A stretch of DNA of 64,000 bases from Oreocharis arfaki (taxonomy: Eukaryota > Chordata > Aves > Passeriformes > Paramythiidae), in NCBI GenBank assembly GCA_013398015.1, contig VZRR01012436.1, positions 744,001 to 808,000 on the forward strand, given 5' to 3'. The position numbers were made by a program, and so were the translations under genes. The stretch's first letter is position 1, and each line of letters starts with the position of its first letter. The notes under the pieces are model-generated. The model made no database searches and had not been told where the DNA came from. It was given only the letters and a program-made list of their open reading frames with translations. This document shows positions 1 to 11,956 of this stretch, in pieces.

Positions 1-3000
1 TCCTTAATCACTTGTCTAGCTGCAGTCCCACGGGAAGAGTGCAACGTAAGACTTAGCAGCAAGACTTAAGGGAGAATTCCTCATTCTAAAGCACTCAGTC
101 ACATGAAAAATAATAAAAAATATATTATGAAGAACTATATCCTTGTTTTCAGGTGTTCTGAAGTCCCACGTCACTGAAGATGACAATGTTTAATGAGCAA
201 TTAAAGATTCAAGTAAGGTGAAGATGCTTCCTGGAACTGTGGGTTCTCTCATCTCCGGTTGATTAATTGCTAAACAAGTAGCTGTGAGCTCAGAGCTCAC
301 TAGTGACTAACCCCATATGTGGGGGTCACAGAAAACCCCTATTTTTTATCAGAGAAGCTTTGATAGAAGTAATTTTACATTAAGTGGCAAACAATCAGAC
401 TCCTGCACTGACTGATTCAAATCAGGCTTATAAAGGTCATATTAGGGTACAGCTCTAAAGTTTTACCATAGCAAATAAAATTTTGAATTTCTTCTATAAA
501 AGAGAAGTCTTGCCTTGCTCAAGTCTTTAGAGTTTAAATTAATTTTTCATTCTATTAACATTCAACATAATAGGATACAATGGTCCCCAAGGCATTCTTC
601 ATAATACACTTTGTACAGTGGTTTGCAAATGATCTGACTAGTTAATGGAACTATAAAAATTACTTGCACATAAAGGTCAAGAAAAATAAAGATAAGTGTA
701 TACTTTCTGACACTGTCCTGTTCAATACTCAGCTAAAGGCCCCTGGAGTAAAGAAAACCTGTCCTAATGCGGGGAATATAATTCCTCCCAGTATAATAGC
801 CCAAGCACTCCAACCTTTGGAATTCCAGACTTTTTATGTCTGCATTTTCCCTCGACCACTTCACTTGAGCAATCCAGCACCTCATTGATCAGTGTATTAT
901 TAGCATTCTTGGCATGAGTTTGACATCAGTTTGTAGTTTGATTCAGCCTGGTAATAAAATGACCTACATCAAAGCCCTGCCAAAATGCCATCTTTGTCGC
1001 AATGTGTTTAGCATGAATTATTTGCCCACATTCAAGGTTACACAGCAACTGCTCCTTATCATGCAATAAAGGCAACAAAAGGGTTCTGTAACAATCCATT
1101 TGATGCTTATCACTTACTTTATAATTACAGACTGGGCTTTTTTTAACATATAAGGTCAATCCTCAGGGAAATAGACCTAAAGATTAAACTCTTTTCACAC
1201 CTGAAATGGCTGCACTGAGGAATGGATGTTAGAGAAATGGATTCCTCTAACACTAGTGCTTATTCTTTAATTGCTGCCCAGAATCTGAATTCAGATATGA
1301 TAAATGGTTTGTCTGTGTCTCCTCTCCACAAAGGTATGAAGTGGCCAGAATATTGCAATGAGGAGAAGAGCTCAGTGGAGCAGACAGGAGAATATTTCCA
1401 CTGCAGAGTTCCTTCAGCTGAGGGGCACCACAGGGAGTTTATCCCAGACAAAAGCAGGGATGGAGAGTTGCTCTGTCTTCCTTGGTGCTGCATTCCTCTG
1501 TATGGACCCAAATTATGATGCTGAAGGGTTTAACTTCATTGTTACCCACACTGTGACGCCCTGCTCATCACCACATCATCAACCCACTGACGGCTGGCAC
1601 CCACCAAGCTGCACAATCAGCATCTTTTCCAGAGGTTGAAGTGCATTTAGGAAAGAGTTTCATCCCAGGGCAACAAGTATGGAGTGATTTAGCTTGAAAA
1701 AGTTTCATTACCTTGTCCAAAAATATAACCTATGCATTTATTTCACAAAAGACAGAGTCACAACCAGCCTAATTTGTGCTTGCACTGGAGTGTGGTAACA
1801 TTTGTGGTGGTCCTTGGAACCTGTGGAAGTTCACAGCCACCGACCCAGCAACTTCCATCTGCCATTGTCCTACTTTGCCGTGCAAGACAAGCAAACATCT
1901 CCAAAACAAAGAGCAGGATAATTACAAAGTGTGAAGAACCCAGAGCAGAACAGAAATCAGGCTCCATGAGCTGTGCTTGCTCACGGCAGCGTGTGCTGCT
2001 GGAGAGCCGTGCCGGAGCATTCCGTACATGCTGAAGTTTCCTGGGCTCTGTGGGATTCCTGCCCAGGATCACAGAGCAGCCAGGAGGTGACAGAAAGCAT
2101 AAATAACTGTAGATACATTATGATAATGGAAAACATTGCTAAATGGAGATATGGATGCTGCTATGAGACACAATGAGAAATTCAGGCACTCACCTGGAAC
2201 TGCACAGAATGAACTGGTTTATTTGGGCTGCACATGTGGCACAAGGTCATTGACTCAAAATATCTTCTTTTCTCTGTCCTACCTCTGCCAGTTTTTCTTC
2301 ACTATACACTGATCTCACCTAAACTCTGACCAGTTTAATTTATTTTCTCTGAACCAAAGGTAAACCTGCATTTTTTCTTTAATGTTGTTGATATTTTAAC
2401 TTCAGATTATTTAACCAGTTCACCCGATGCTTGATAGTTCTTGGACTAAACAAAGTAGAAATTTAATGGAAAAAGTGATGTTTACTGTCAATATTTAGTA
2501 AGTGTCCCTGAAACAATTTGGGCCATTTTAGCACATTCCTCCACTCCCTTGTGCCACTTTTAGAGCAAAGAATTATTTTGTCAGGTGAAATAGCTGTTAT
2601 CTGATGGCCAGTGGTTTCAGATAATGCAGCAAGTTCAAAGTAGATGAAAAAAGATGAAAAAGATTCTTGCTCCTTATCCATCAGGAATCTATTTACTCAG
2701 GGCTTCTCTGGTGCTTCCATCTAAATGTACTGGCTTGGGTCCAGGTTGTGCTGAGTCTACAATATCAGCTTCATTAGATAAGCCTGTAGTCAGCTTTTGG
2801 CTGGATTCTCTTTGACTGTGCTCAGGGAAGGGATGTTTGATAGCAGAAGAAAGATGACTACAGCTAATGCATCCAGGTAGGTTTTCCTCATTCTTAAATT
2901 ATTGCTTATTTGTGGAATGGATGATTTCCTCTCTAAATCACTGACTTGCCATCAAGAATCAAGCTGATTTCATGGTTTCCTGGATAATTGTTTCAATGAA

Positions 3001-4860
3001 GTGGGATAATAGCTCTTTGCATTGCTTAATGTCTATTTCTGTGGTCATCACTCAGGATACATCCATTAATTTATCACCTTGGAAAGCACTTTCATGCAAG
3101 GTTTAGCAACTTCCAAAGATAAAGAGATCTCAAAGCCTCCTCAGGCTTTGAGGAATTTATTGTTTCAGTGCATGGCAACCCTTCTTTTTCATCTTCCCAT
3201 GAAAGTACCAGTGAAAAACACAAACCTAAGGAGATCAATGTGAGCAAAGGACAGATGAGACTGATGCAGAGCAGATAACAGCAATGGGTCACAAGATCAG
3301 CTCCTTTTCCTGTAGGTGCAATTCCACCACTTCTTTTGCAGATTTGGAGTTACAGACTCTGCATCAATGCAATCAGAATAGAATCAATGGTCTTTTTGTT
3401 GTCTGGGACATGGGGATCTCTGGCCATTGCCTCAGTGAGGTATTGATCTGTTCCGGGTTGTGTTATCCTCAGTTTTGACATCCGGCCAAAGCTCAGGGAT
3501 TAGGCCATGCCAGACATGACTTGTGAATGTCTGAAGTAAAAGAACAGCGGAGATACATTTTGAGGATTTTGTCTTTTCCCAAGAGCAGTATCTGACATGT
3601 GTCAGTGTCATCATTGACAACAGCTCAGTAAATCCCTGTATTCTTTTGCTGGTACAAGAAGATTGTTAATAAGCATAAACTCTGTGGTAGTTTTTTACCC
3701 TTCCTATCAGCAGGTAAATGCCAACCTGGGGTTCTGATCACTAACACACTAACACAGAGCCCTCCACATTCTTGAGTGTCCCAGGCTTGTGGCATGGCCT
3801 AGTTTAGGGGTCCTGGAATAATTCCAGCCAAATCTCAATGTTTCAGACTCCAAGGGCCCTTCAGGAGGAACGCTCACAGTTTACTGTCACCAGAGGAGCT
3901 GGCACTGATGAGAACCTCCTTTAGTCCACGTTGCAATCTGTTGCTTTAGGCCTTACTCTAGGGAGTGGATAAGGAAGTACACTGTGGCAGGGGAAGGGCA
4001 GGGTAGGGACGAGACTGTTTCTTGCTCTGTGTGCCCTGAGAAATGCAAGACTGGTGGAACACAGTTTGGAATCCCAGCCTGGTTGGTTCTGAGGAACAGC
4101 TGAGCTGGAGCAGCACATCCCTGAGACAGGAATGGCATCGCATCACTGACCATAAAATAATGGCAGTGACAGTGACAGAGAAGTTTAGAGTCTGCAAACG
4201 GGGAGGTCGGGGGAATCACACATTTAACAGACTCTTTGTGGCATTTTGATGCCCCATTGGTTTCATCTGCTCTGGTAGAGAGAGGGAATGGGAGATAGCA
4301 CTCACCACTTAATGATGTATGAGTGAGAGCTGCAGAGCAACCTCCTCATAGCAGCAAATGTCAGAGAGCAGGACTGGGGTCAGGAAGCTGAGCTCTGTTG
4401 TACCTTTGGCTGTGTTAATAACAAGTGCAGGAGTCGAAGGCACAAAAAGGGATGGTGGGAAGGCACTGAGAGACTCTGACTACTCGAGTGCGTCTGCCCT
4501 GCAAAGTGAACAGGTTACAGGGCTGGGGTAAGAGCAGCACTAATCCCTTAGTCGGGAGATAAAGTCACACCTCAGCTCCGGGCAATGGTATAGGTGCAAA
4601 GGCAGGAACAAGTGTACAAAGGAGACAAATCCTGCAAGAAAAACAAAGCCTCTGACTCCTGGGATCCCAACAGCTCCTGACTTAACTCACACCTCAGACA
4701 AGCCCAGAGACATCCACCCAGGGACTCCTGCTCAGCCCCAGGGCTCTGGAGGGATCAGGACACACCAGAGCCTGGGCCTGACCTTGGGACAAAGAGAGAA
4801 ATTCCTCCTTCAGGTGAAATCCTGACCCTCTAAGGTGAGTCACACTCCCAAATCCTTTAC

Positions 4861-4865
4861 CAGTT
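4861..4865. repeat. Left target-site duplication of the solo LTR
   Basis: CAGTT immediately before the LTR's TG start. It is identical to 5951-5955. Confidence 0.8.
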
Positions 4866-5604
4866 TGTTGGGGGCTAGGATTTTTACTTTTGTTTTTCTC
4901 TTGTGGAATTTTGTCCCATCTGTTGCTAAGAGAAAATAGCGACCAGTACTTAAGGGAGACAAAAGAAATGGCCAAGCTGGGGAAAAGGTGCAGCGGGCTT
5001 ACCTGGGTTTTTTTTCTTTGGAAGGGCAAAGGTGCCACGAGATTTTGGCCTGGGAAAAGGGGCTGGACGTAGCTCCTCGCTCTCTCACGCTGTCAGCATT
5101 GGAGGGAAAGCAGGCTGCGATCATTGTGGGGAGAATTTGCCACCACTGCAGGGTTCCGTCTCCTGCTGCCTTCTCCTAACATCAGTGAAGCTCTGCTCAT
5201 GGGAGTGGCCGTTGCATCGGGACCTTCTTAACACCCTACCTCACTGAGAAAAGACCCTTCACCTTCTACTCGGATGCCTCAGGAAAAAACTTGGGATGCC
5301 GAGCCCCTCCGAGGGAGCCCCTCCTGGCCGTGCTCGGGAGCTGGGCGGCTGCTGCCCAGCCCCACCATTTTCCCGCCACTGCTCTGGGGTTGTTTTTTTT
5401 GCTACACTGTAGCCCCGCAACCCCTGCCTGCTGGGGCACCCTGCTGCTCCTACTACAGCTGTAGAGCTTCTGATACATTTTGTTTGCTGCTCCAGAGTCT
5501 GTTCATCCCTGCCCTGCCAGCCACCACTCCGAGGTTCCTGCTGAAGCCCGCATCGCCATCCAGTCCACCCGCCATTAGCGCGTGAGGGAGACGCAGCCGA
5601 GCCA

Positions 5605-5623
5605 CAGCGCCCCCTGCAGGCGG
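5605..5623 (-). promoter_or_regulatory. CTCF-type motif 1 in the LTR
   Basis: On the minus strand this 19-mer matches the vertebrate CTCF consensus (YGRCCASYAGRKGGCRSYV) at 17 of 19 positions by eye, including the whole AGGGGGCGCT core. Binding is inferred, not shown. Confidence 0.65.
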
Positions 5624-5660
5624 GGAATCATCGCACCGGCCCTGCCCGGCCGGGAGCCAC

Positions 5661-5679
5661 CAGCGCCCCCTGCTGGCTA
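5661..5679 (-). promoter_or_regulatory. CTCF-type motif 2 in the LTR
   Basis: On the minus strand this 19-mer reads TAGCCAGCAGGGGGCGCTG, matching the CTCF consensus at 18 of 19 positions by eye. It has the same orientation as the first motif and starts 56 bp from it. Confidence 0.75.
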
Positions 5680-5950
5680 TGAGTGTAACTGCACCGAAGG
5701 GGAAGGTGCCGGCGGCCGGGAGGAGGCTGGCACTGGGTTCTTGGTTTTGTTTGTTGGTGGTGCTGCTTTTGTTGTTTGTTTGTGTTGCTACACGTACTAG
5801 TAAAGAACTGTTATTCCTTTTCCCCATATCTTTGCCTGAAAGCCCCTTAATTTCAAAGTTATAATAATTCGGAGGGAAGGGGGTCATATTCTCCATGCCA
5901 AGGGAGGCTCCCGCCTTGCTTGGCAGACACCTGTCTTTCAAACCAAGACA

Positions 5951-5955
5951 CAGTT
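5951..5955. repeat. Right target-site duplication of the solo LTR
   Basis: CAGTT immediately after the LTR's CA end. It is identical to 4861-4865. Confidence 0.8.
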
Positions 5956-8900
5956 TTAAGGCTCGGTCTTTCCCATTGCCTTCACAGAAATTGAACTGGA
6001 GCCCAGAGAGAACTCAACAGGGATCAGCTAAATATTGATAATTTTTGATCTTTTAAGGCCTGCAACAGATTTTATGCATTTTCTGTCACTGCTTCAAGTA
6101 GAAATAATCGTTGCATTCTGCCATGTTGAGAGGAAAGAGTTACGAGGAGATCAATTCTGCTGATCAATGTTCTAATACAATATTATTCTGTGGGACAATT
6201 TCAGCATTTAACATTTTCTGGTAAATGATTTCCCATTGCTTCACTCAGGGTTCAAAACAATCATTATCACTAGTTCAAACCGTTAATGAGGTTAAAGGAG
6301 ATCCTGAATCAGCAGAGCAGAATCTATGACCCTGGAAAATTTTTCCCCTCCTGTGCCCTCTGTCTACTCCTTCCATTTTGGTAAATTGACCAACTCTTCC
6401 CAGCAATTTGTAGAAAATACATTTTCACTTGTTAATTTTCCACTGGAAAATTGATTCATCCAACCAACAAACTTAATTTGTCTGCAAATTGTTCTCAATG
6501 TGGCACAATTTCGAAAAGCAGCAGCACCACAATCTTTTTCTAAGCAATGCAGAAATATTAACATTTACTCTCGGCATGGTCCTTCATTCTCTCTGTACAC
6601 GACCTAGGAGACCTCACTCCAACAAAACCAAATTCAGTCAAATAGGATTTGCCTGCAGGAAGCTCCAGGTTTCCTGAGGGCAGAAGTGCCAAAACCAGTG
6701 AAAGTTTTCCCCAATCATTCCCTTCTTAACTTCAGGGGATTTTTTTGGTTTTGCCTGAGGAAATTAAATTCTTGACAGGTTGGGAATAGAGGAGAAGCTT
6801 GTACCTAACTAAGATCCCTGTCCTTCCAGCTTTCCTGCCAACCTGTGGAGCAGCAGCCAAACCTACCAGAAGAAGAGAAAGCATAACCTGGCCTACCAAA
6901 CTACCTGTGAAGGCAGGTGGTACCAAACCACACTCAGCACAGAGGCAGGAATGCTTGTTCTCTACTCCCGGGTATCATTGCCTGCAGTCTGAGCTCTCCT
7001 GGGAGTTGTGCTGGAACAGAAAATGAGCAGCCAGGTGTGAGGGACAGAGCTGCAAATTAGCTAAAAGTGGTAAATCACAAACATTTCCATCATAGAAAGA
7101 CTGAAGGAACATGCAATGCCCTGCAGGAGAGGAAGGTGAGAAGTAAATGACAGATGGACAGGTGAGAAGTGTGGCAGAACCGGGTGAAACTCAACTGCCT
7201 GGGGATATTTCCAGCCTCACTACAGAAACTCCACCAGTACATTATGACTGCTTTGCTTCATGACACAGCCACCTCTGCTTTCCTCCTGTGACTGTAGCAC
7301 TCCAAGAGACCAGGAATTTACAGGTTCCAGCACTAGCTGAGGAGCTGTTTGATTTAAACAGCGAGACAGGAAGCACATGGGAAAATGTCAAAGAAAATGA
7401 GCCATTATCAGAAAAAACCCTCACACATTTATAATTGGAAACATTTATTCTGGAAATCACCTCAAAATCTCAGCACTTGCATGTTTTGCTACAGCTTACC
7501 CACTCAGGGCATTGAGTGAATTTCTTTGTGTACAAATTCCATCAGTCTGTGATATATTTATTTTTAAATCTGGTAGCCTTGCTACATGTCCATAGTTCTC
7601 TGATTACTGACTTGGCCTGAATTGTGGGTCTCATGCCAAGAAAAATCTTTTTTCTGACAGCAAATGACACAGCTCCACTGCTGATTGATTTTCATAGGTA
7701 CAGAGTGTGTGCTGTGTGTTAGAGTGAGGATGGGGGCATCAAAAATGTTGTTCCCAAAAGATCAGAAGTAGATGGATGAAGACATCTGGACTGCATGACA
7801 CTTCTGGCTGTCTTGGCTAGGCAATGCAACACTTAAAAAAACCAAATTACACAGATGCTCCTAGAAAACTTTTAGTCCTGTAGAAAATTGAAAAAACTAT
7901 CAATGTTTCAAACAAAATCTTTCTTCATTCTTATTCCAAAATTTATCAAGTCAATCTAACAATGCTTTCTTTGTTTTTCACCAAAACAGGATGAATATGG
8001 ACAAATTTCTAAACGCAAACCTGTCCTTGAGGCCGGTCACGGGCCCCAGAGGGCCAACACAATTCAGATTTCATTTCAAATCAAGGCCCACCATGCAAGT
8101 GAAGGTGACCCAGCTGAAATCAAGGACAGACCATGCTCTGTTTGAAGATCATGCTCATGTATAAGCTACACTAACGTTCCTGGGGATGGAATATTTAAAT
8201 GCAGACTCCTTTCACTTTTCTCACATTTCGAAAGGAATCACAGCAATGTGTTTCACAACAGCTTTCTGAAAAGAACTGCAAAAAAGACAACACGAGAAAC
8301 TTTTTATGTAATGATGGAGGCTGATTCTCATCTCAAGCCACTTGTCTAAACTTCCTGTCACTGTCTCCAGACTGCAGAAGTTCAGCGGATTTAGGATCAA
8401 GCCCAATTTCTGGATATTGGATGTCCAGAGAAATTTTCTATTAATCACACACAGTGAAATGTACTTTCCAGTTCCTGGGATTCACACTGTGGCCTGGAGA
8501 CAGAAGATGAGAGCTGGAAACAAAAAGCTTTCCCTACGTTATCAGAAACTACTGAAGAGGGCTACCCTTTATTATAAGGTAAATATGGCATAGCACTGGC
8601 AGTATTTGACGAAAAGATAATTTCAGATGCTTTTAGCAATGCTTTTGAAAGGAATTCTATTTAAACTGGACATTTCTCAGAACGTGACACCCATGAATGC
8701 AGGTGTGGTGACATGAGATCCAAGATCTGTACGAGAGACCTGCTTCAGCAGAGCTCCTGTGCACAGCACTGCCATACCTGAAAAGGTTCAATTTCTTTAC
8801 TGGTCTCCTTATAACATGTTTCATACATGTTTTTTTATTTTAATCAGAAAAGTATTTCTCTATTTGACTCAATTTACATATTTACAGTGTAAGCTTTTTG

Positions 8901-9669
8901 AAGCAAGGCCATCTAGTTTTGCACATGGATTTCTGGACATCAAAGTATTGAAAGTAAATCATAGCATTCAGAAAGGAAAAATCTTGATAAAAAGAAGGAA
9001 AGCTTCAGGGTTAGATAGATTGATTAAATAGTTCCTCTTGACTTACTGCATCAGAGAAAGTGAGGTTTCCAAAAGTGACTACCTATGTTAGAAATACTGA
9101 GCTTATGATAAACAATTCAAAAATGTTTTGTGATCAAACCTGCAATGGACTGAAGTTTCATGAAAAATCTCCCTTGAGAGGCTTAAAAGGCCTCTACTAA
9201 AATGGAAAGTAAGTGCAACAACACAAAATCTGAAGGGGAATGCTGTAATCCTGACACAAGAGGAAAAGGAAGTGTTTGTAGACAAAGTTACAAGCACATC
9301 AGGTTCTAAAGGAAGGCTCCATGGCTGCTTAGAAGAGCTCTGTCTCTGATTAGCCTTTTTTACATCTGATTAATCCCCTTCCCGGTACTGAGTGTTGAGT
9401 GTTAACAGATGCTTTTCCAGCCACATCATCTTCTTTCCCTCAGAACAATTAGGGAACCAGAAATGAAAACTGATTTGTCAACTGACTCTATTGTAAACAT
9501 ATAAAATTTCCATAGTGTGCCCTCTGGGCACCTTCAGTTCACTCTTACTTCCCATTCTGCCCTCCTGCACTCCTTTGTTTCCCTTGCCCCATGAAGAATT
9601 TCCCTTCACTATCAGCCACTTCACTGAAGAAACTCATGCAAATGTCTGGGGAAGCACCCTCGGAGAGTG

Positions 9670-9733
9670 GAAGGTGTCCCTGACTATGGCAGGGGTGAAA
9701 TGGGATGAACTTAAAGGTCCCTTCCAACCCAAA
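9670..9733 (+). mobile_element. CR1 LINE fragment (3' region)
   Basis: The order 'aaggtgtccctg', 'atggcagggg', 'aaaggtcccttccaaccc' is the avian CR1 3' region in sense orientation, truncated before the terminal 'attctatg' repeats. Confidence 0.75.
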
Positions 9734-10329
9734 GAAGTCCAGGACCCCATGTACTCAATCTGCAGATCATTTATTACTGTGGGGTGTTAACACCACTCAG
9801 AGATGGTGCCACAATTCTCAGCCAAGGTGATGGAAATTGGAGGACTCAGCCTGTTTGATATCCAGGCTCCTGCTGCAAAGTTGTGGGTTCAATACAAAGA
9901 AATTACTTCTTTTCCAAAGTCTCAAGGTGATTTTCTGCACAATTTGGCATCTTAATATTTTTACACTTTGGTCCAAATGATTTATGCTTCAGAGTTGTAA
10001 GTATTTTATATTTTAACATAAGTGATTGCTTTCTACAAATTTTCAAGACTTCTTCCGTAACAGAGCACTGTCAGTTTGCATTAAGCTCCAGAATAACTGC
10101 CTTTTTTTAATAGTCTATCATGTGTCCATCAGAAATGGATGCAGTTACAAAAAATCCATGGAACAATATATCTTTATCCTGCTATGGGATGTGGAATATG
10201 TGCCACAAAACCCAAAGTTAATTGGAAACAAAGGGAATGACAACCTCGTTAAACTCCCACCCAGCAAACCCACTCCCAGGAATTACCCAGCATCTGAGAA
10301 ACCATCATCAATAAACACAAGTAGATTAA

Positions 10330-10428
10330 TAGAATCATAGAATCACAGAAGCTCAGAGCTGGAAAGGATCCACAAGGATCATTGAATTCCAGCTCCTGGC
10401 CCTGCACAGGATCACACCATGTGCCTGG
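10330..10428 (-). mobile_element. CR1 LINE 3' end, antisense
   Basis: Begins 'agaatcatagaatcacag' and continues 'gagctggaaaggatcc', 'ccagctcctggccctgcac', 'cacaccatgtgcctg'. This is the reverse complement of a CR1 3' end with its octamer-like tail, so the element's sense is minus. Confidence 0.8.
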
Positions 10429-11012
10429 AATGGTATTCCTTATGTCAGGCTCACGTGGTATTCCCTGTGTGAATGCCATTGGTATTGTTCAGAAGCACTG
10501 CTAAAAGGATGGAATAATTACAGACAGGCATTCCAAAAGTTCACATAAAAGAAATGCACATTATGCACAGGAAGATGCTGAAAGCACTGTATACTCTGGG
10601 CCAAAATCCATCTGCCAAATGCTTCCAGCCACTCTCATTCCTGTGCTAGAGGAGATGGGAAGTAGCTGAGCTGTAAGTAAGTGCACCCAGGTAGCCAAAT
10701 GCCTCCTCCTGCTTGCCCAGGTTGCCGTATTTAGGGCATCCAAGGCTGTTGCTATAAAAGGCTGTGAGAGCAGAGGGTGGCAGGAGCAAGGCCCACAAAC
10801 CCTCAGCCAGCCCAGACAACTGCCAGCACCAGCTCGTCCTTCGCAATGTTCTGAACAGAGTGAGAAGCATTTGAAAAGAGTGCTTCACTCCAGCTTCCAG
10901 AGTGCTCCCCTGCCACTACTGAAACCAAGAGGTGGAAAGACAAAGAAAAACCATAAGGAGATTTCCTGAGGATCATATTGATGAGTGTTTTATTATCTGC
11001 AGCATGGCTGGC

Positions 11013-11306
11013 TGTACTGGGCTGGCTGGGACTGAGTTAACTCTCCCCTCAGCTTGGATCATGCTGTGGTTTAGGTTGGTGACCAAACCAATGCTGACCA
11101 TGCTGACATTTCAGCTACTGCTGAACAGTGTGGGCACAGCACCGAGGCTTTCTCTGTTCCTCAGGATCATTCACATTTGTTTTGTCTCAATCCACAAGTT
11201 TTCTTTCTTTGACTCTTCTTTCCTCTTCTCCCATCCCATCGGACAAAGGGAACGGGAGCGGCTGCATGGGTTGGTGAGAGAGGAGGCACTGGGTTAACCC
11301 ATGCCC
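11013..11306 (+). mobile_element. Internally deleted ERVL-type LTR
   Basis: The left part ('tgtactgggctggctggga', 'gagttaactc', 'agctactgctgaacagtg') resembles the start, and the right part ('tttgtctcaatccacaag', 'tctcccatcccatcgg', 'gggttaaccca') the end, of the common avian LTR family with 'tttatctcaacccacaag' and a 'ggggttaaaccacgaca'-type terminus. The middle few hundred bases expected of that family are missing. The terminal CA is changed, and flanking 5-mers CTGGC/CTGCC could be a decayed target duplication. Confidence 0.65.
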
Positions 11307-11310
11307 CTGC

Positions 11311-11475
11311 CATGTTATCATATGTCAACATATGTTATCATATGTTATTCATATGTTATCGTATGTCATATGTTATCATGTGTCATCATGTCATCACGTG
11401 TCATCACATGTTATCATGTGTTACCATGTGTTATCACCTGTTATGTTTTATCACATTTTATCACGTGTTATTATT
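11311..11475. repeat. Degenerate tandem repeat, unit about 10 bp
   Basis: About 165 bp of repeated 'atgttatcat'-like units with ATATG, GTGTC and CACGT variants. The left half is CATATG-rich and the right half CATGTG/CACGTG-rich, so the array is drifting along its length. Confidence 0.85.
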
Positions 11476-11895
11476 CTATTGTAGCACTTCAACCATCCTT
11501 GCAGTGACAGTGATTCAGTTTTGTTTACATTTTCAGTCTATAAGATGCCTAGAAATGAGGAAGGGGGCCACTGGCACTGACACCTGGCAGGAGGTTGCAG
11601 TAGCTCTTTTTTGCAGGCAAGAAGGAATCTGCCTGATAATGGTCCCCCACATCTGACTGGTGGCTTCCCAGACATCCAGAGTTCATGTGGGAACTGGTCA
11701 GGAAAGGTCACAGTCAGGGGAATACAGAAAAAAAGCAGACATCAGGAGCTCTTTTTAAAGGCCATCTCAATTTAGGTAACTTCTTTTCCTCTCTCTACCT
11801 TTCCTTCCTTTTCTTTTAGGCTTTAAAACTTCTCCAGAGCACGAGAGAAATCTATTAATAGGAGAAGGATGTAAAGGAGTGATCAAGAAAAGAAC

Positions 11896-11956
11896 TTGTG
11901 GGTTGGACTAAACTGATGTTTAAGGTCCCTTCCAACCCAAACCATTCTATAATTCC
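11896..11956 (+). mobile_element. CR1 LINE 3' end
   Basis: 'gggttggacta', 'taaggtcccttccaaccc' and 'accattctataattcc' form a short sense CR1 3' terminus. Confidence 0.8.

Larger units (their letters stand above)
4866..5950 (+). mobile_element. Solo LTR of a passerine-type endogenous retrovirus
   Basis: The 1085-bp block starts TGTTGG, ends AAGACA and is bracketed by a perfect 5-bp direct repeat CAGTT (4861-4865 and 5951-5955), the expected target duplication. Its organisation fits an LTR read on the plus strand: a long, locally GC- and CpG-rich U3 (about 5030-5720), a poly(A)-signal variant AGTAAA at 5799-5804, then a U5-like segment to the CA end. The text also resembles a long LTR family I remember from songbird genomes, but I cannot name the subfamily. 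A 5-bp duplication is compatible with an ERVL-type integrase, though the class is uncertain. No gag, pol or env sequence adjoins it. It sits antisense to MEGF11. The 162-codon minus-strand open frame at 5453-5941 is inside it and is not a gene. Confidence 0.85.

Noticed and set aside
4065..4100. Minus-strand 'QPGWDS' text, considered as an EGF-repeat exon of MEGF11
   Set aside because: The required cysteines and the G-G after PGW are absent, and there are no matching phase-compatible splice sites.
5453..5941. 162-codon minus-strand open frame, the longest but one in the window
   Set aside because: It lies wholly inside the solo LTR on its antisense strand, and shows no domain or family signature.
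7990..8163. Two plus-strand frames open after a pyrimidine tract and AG at about 7989
   Set aside because: Two frames are open at once, neither has a recognisable family, and there is no supporting partner exon.
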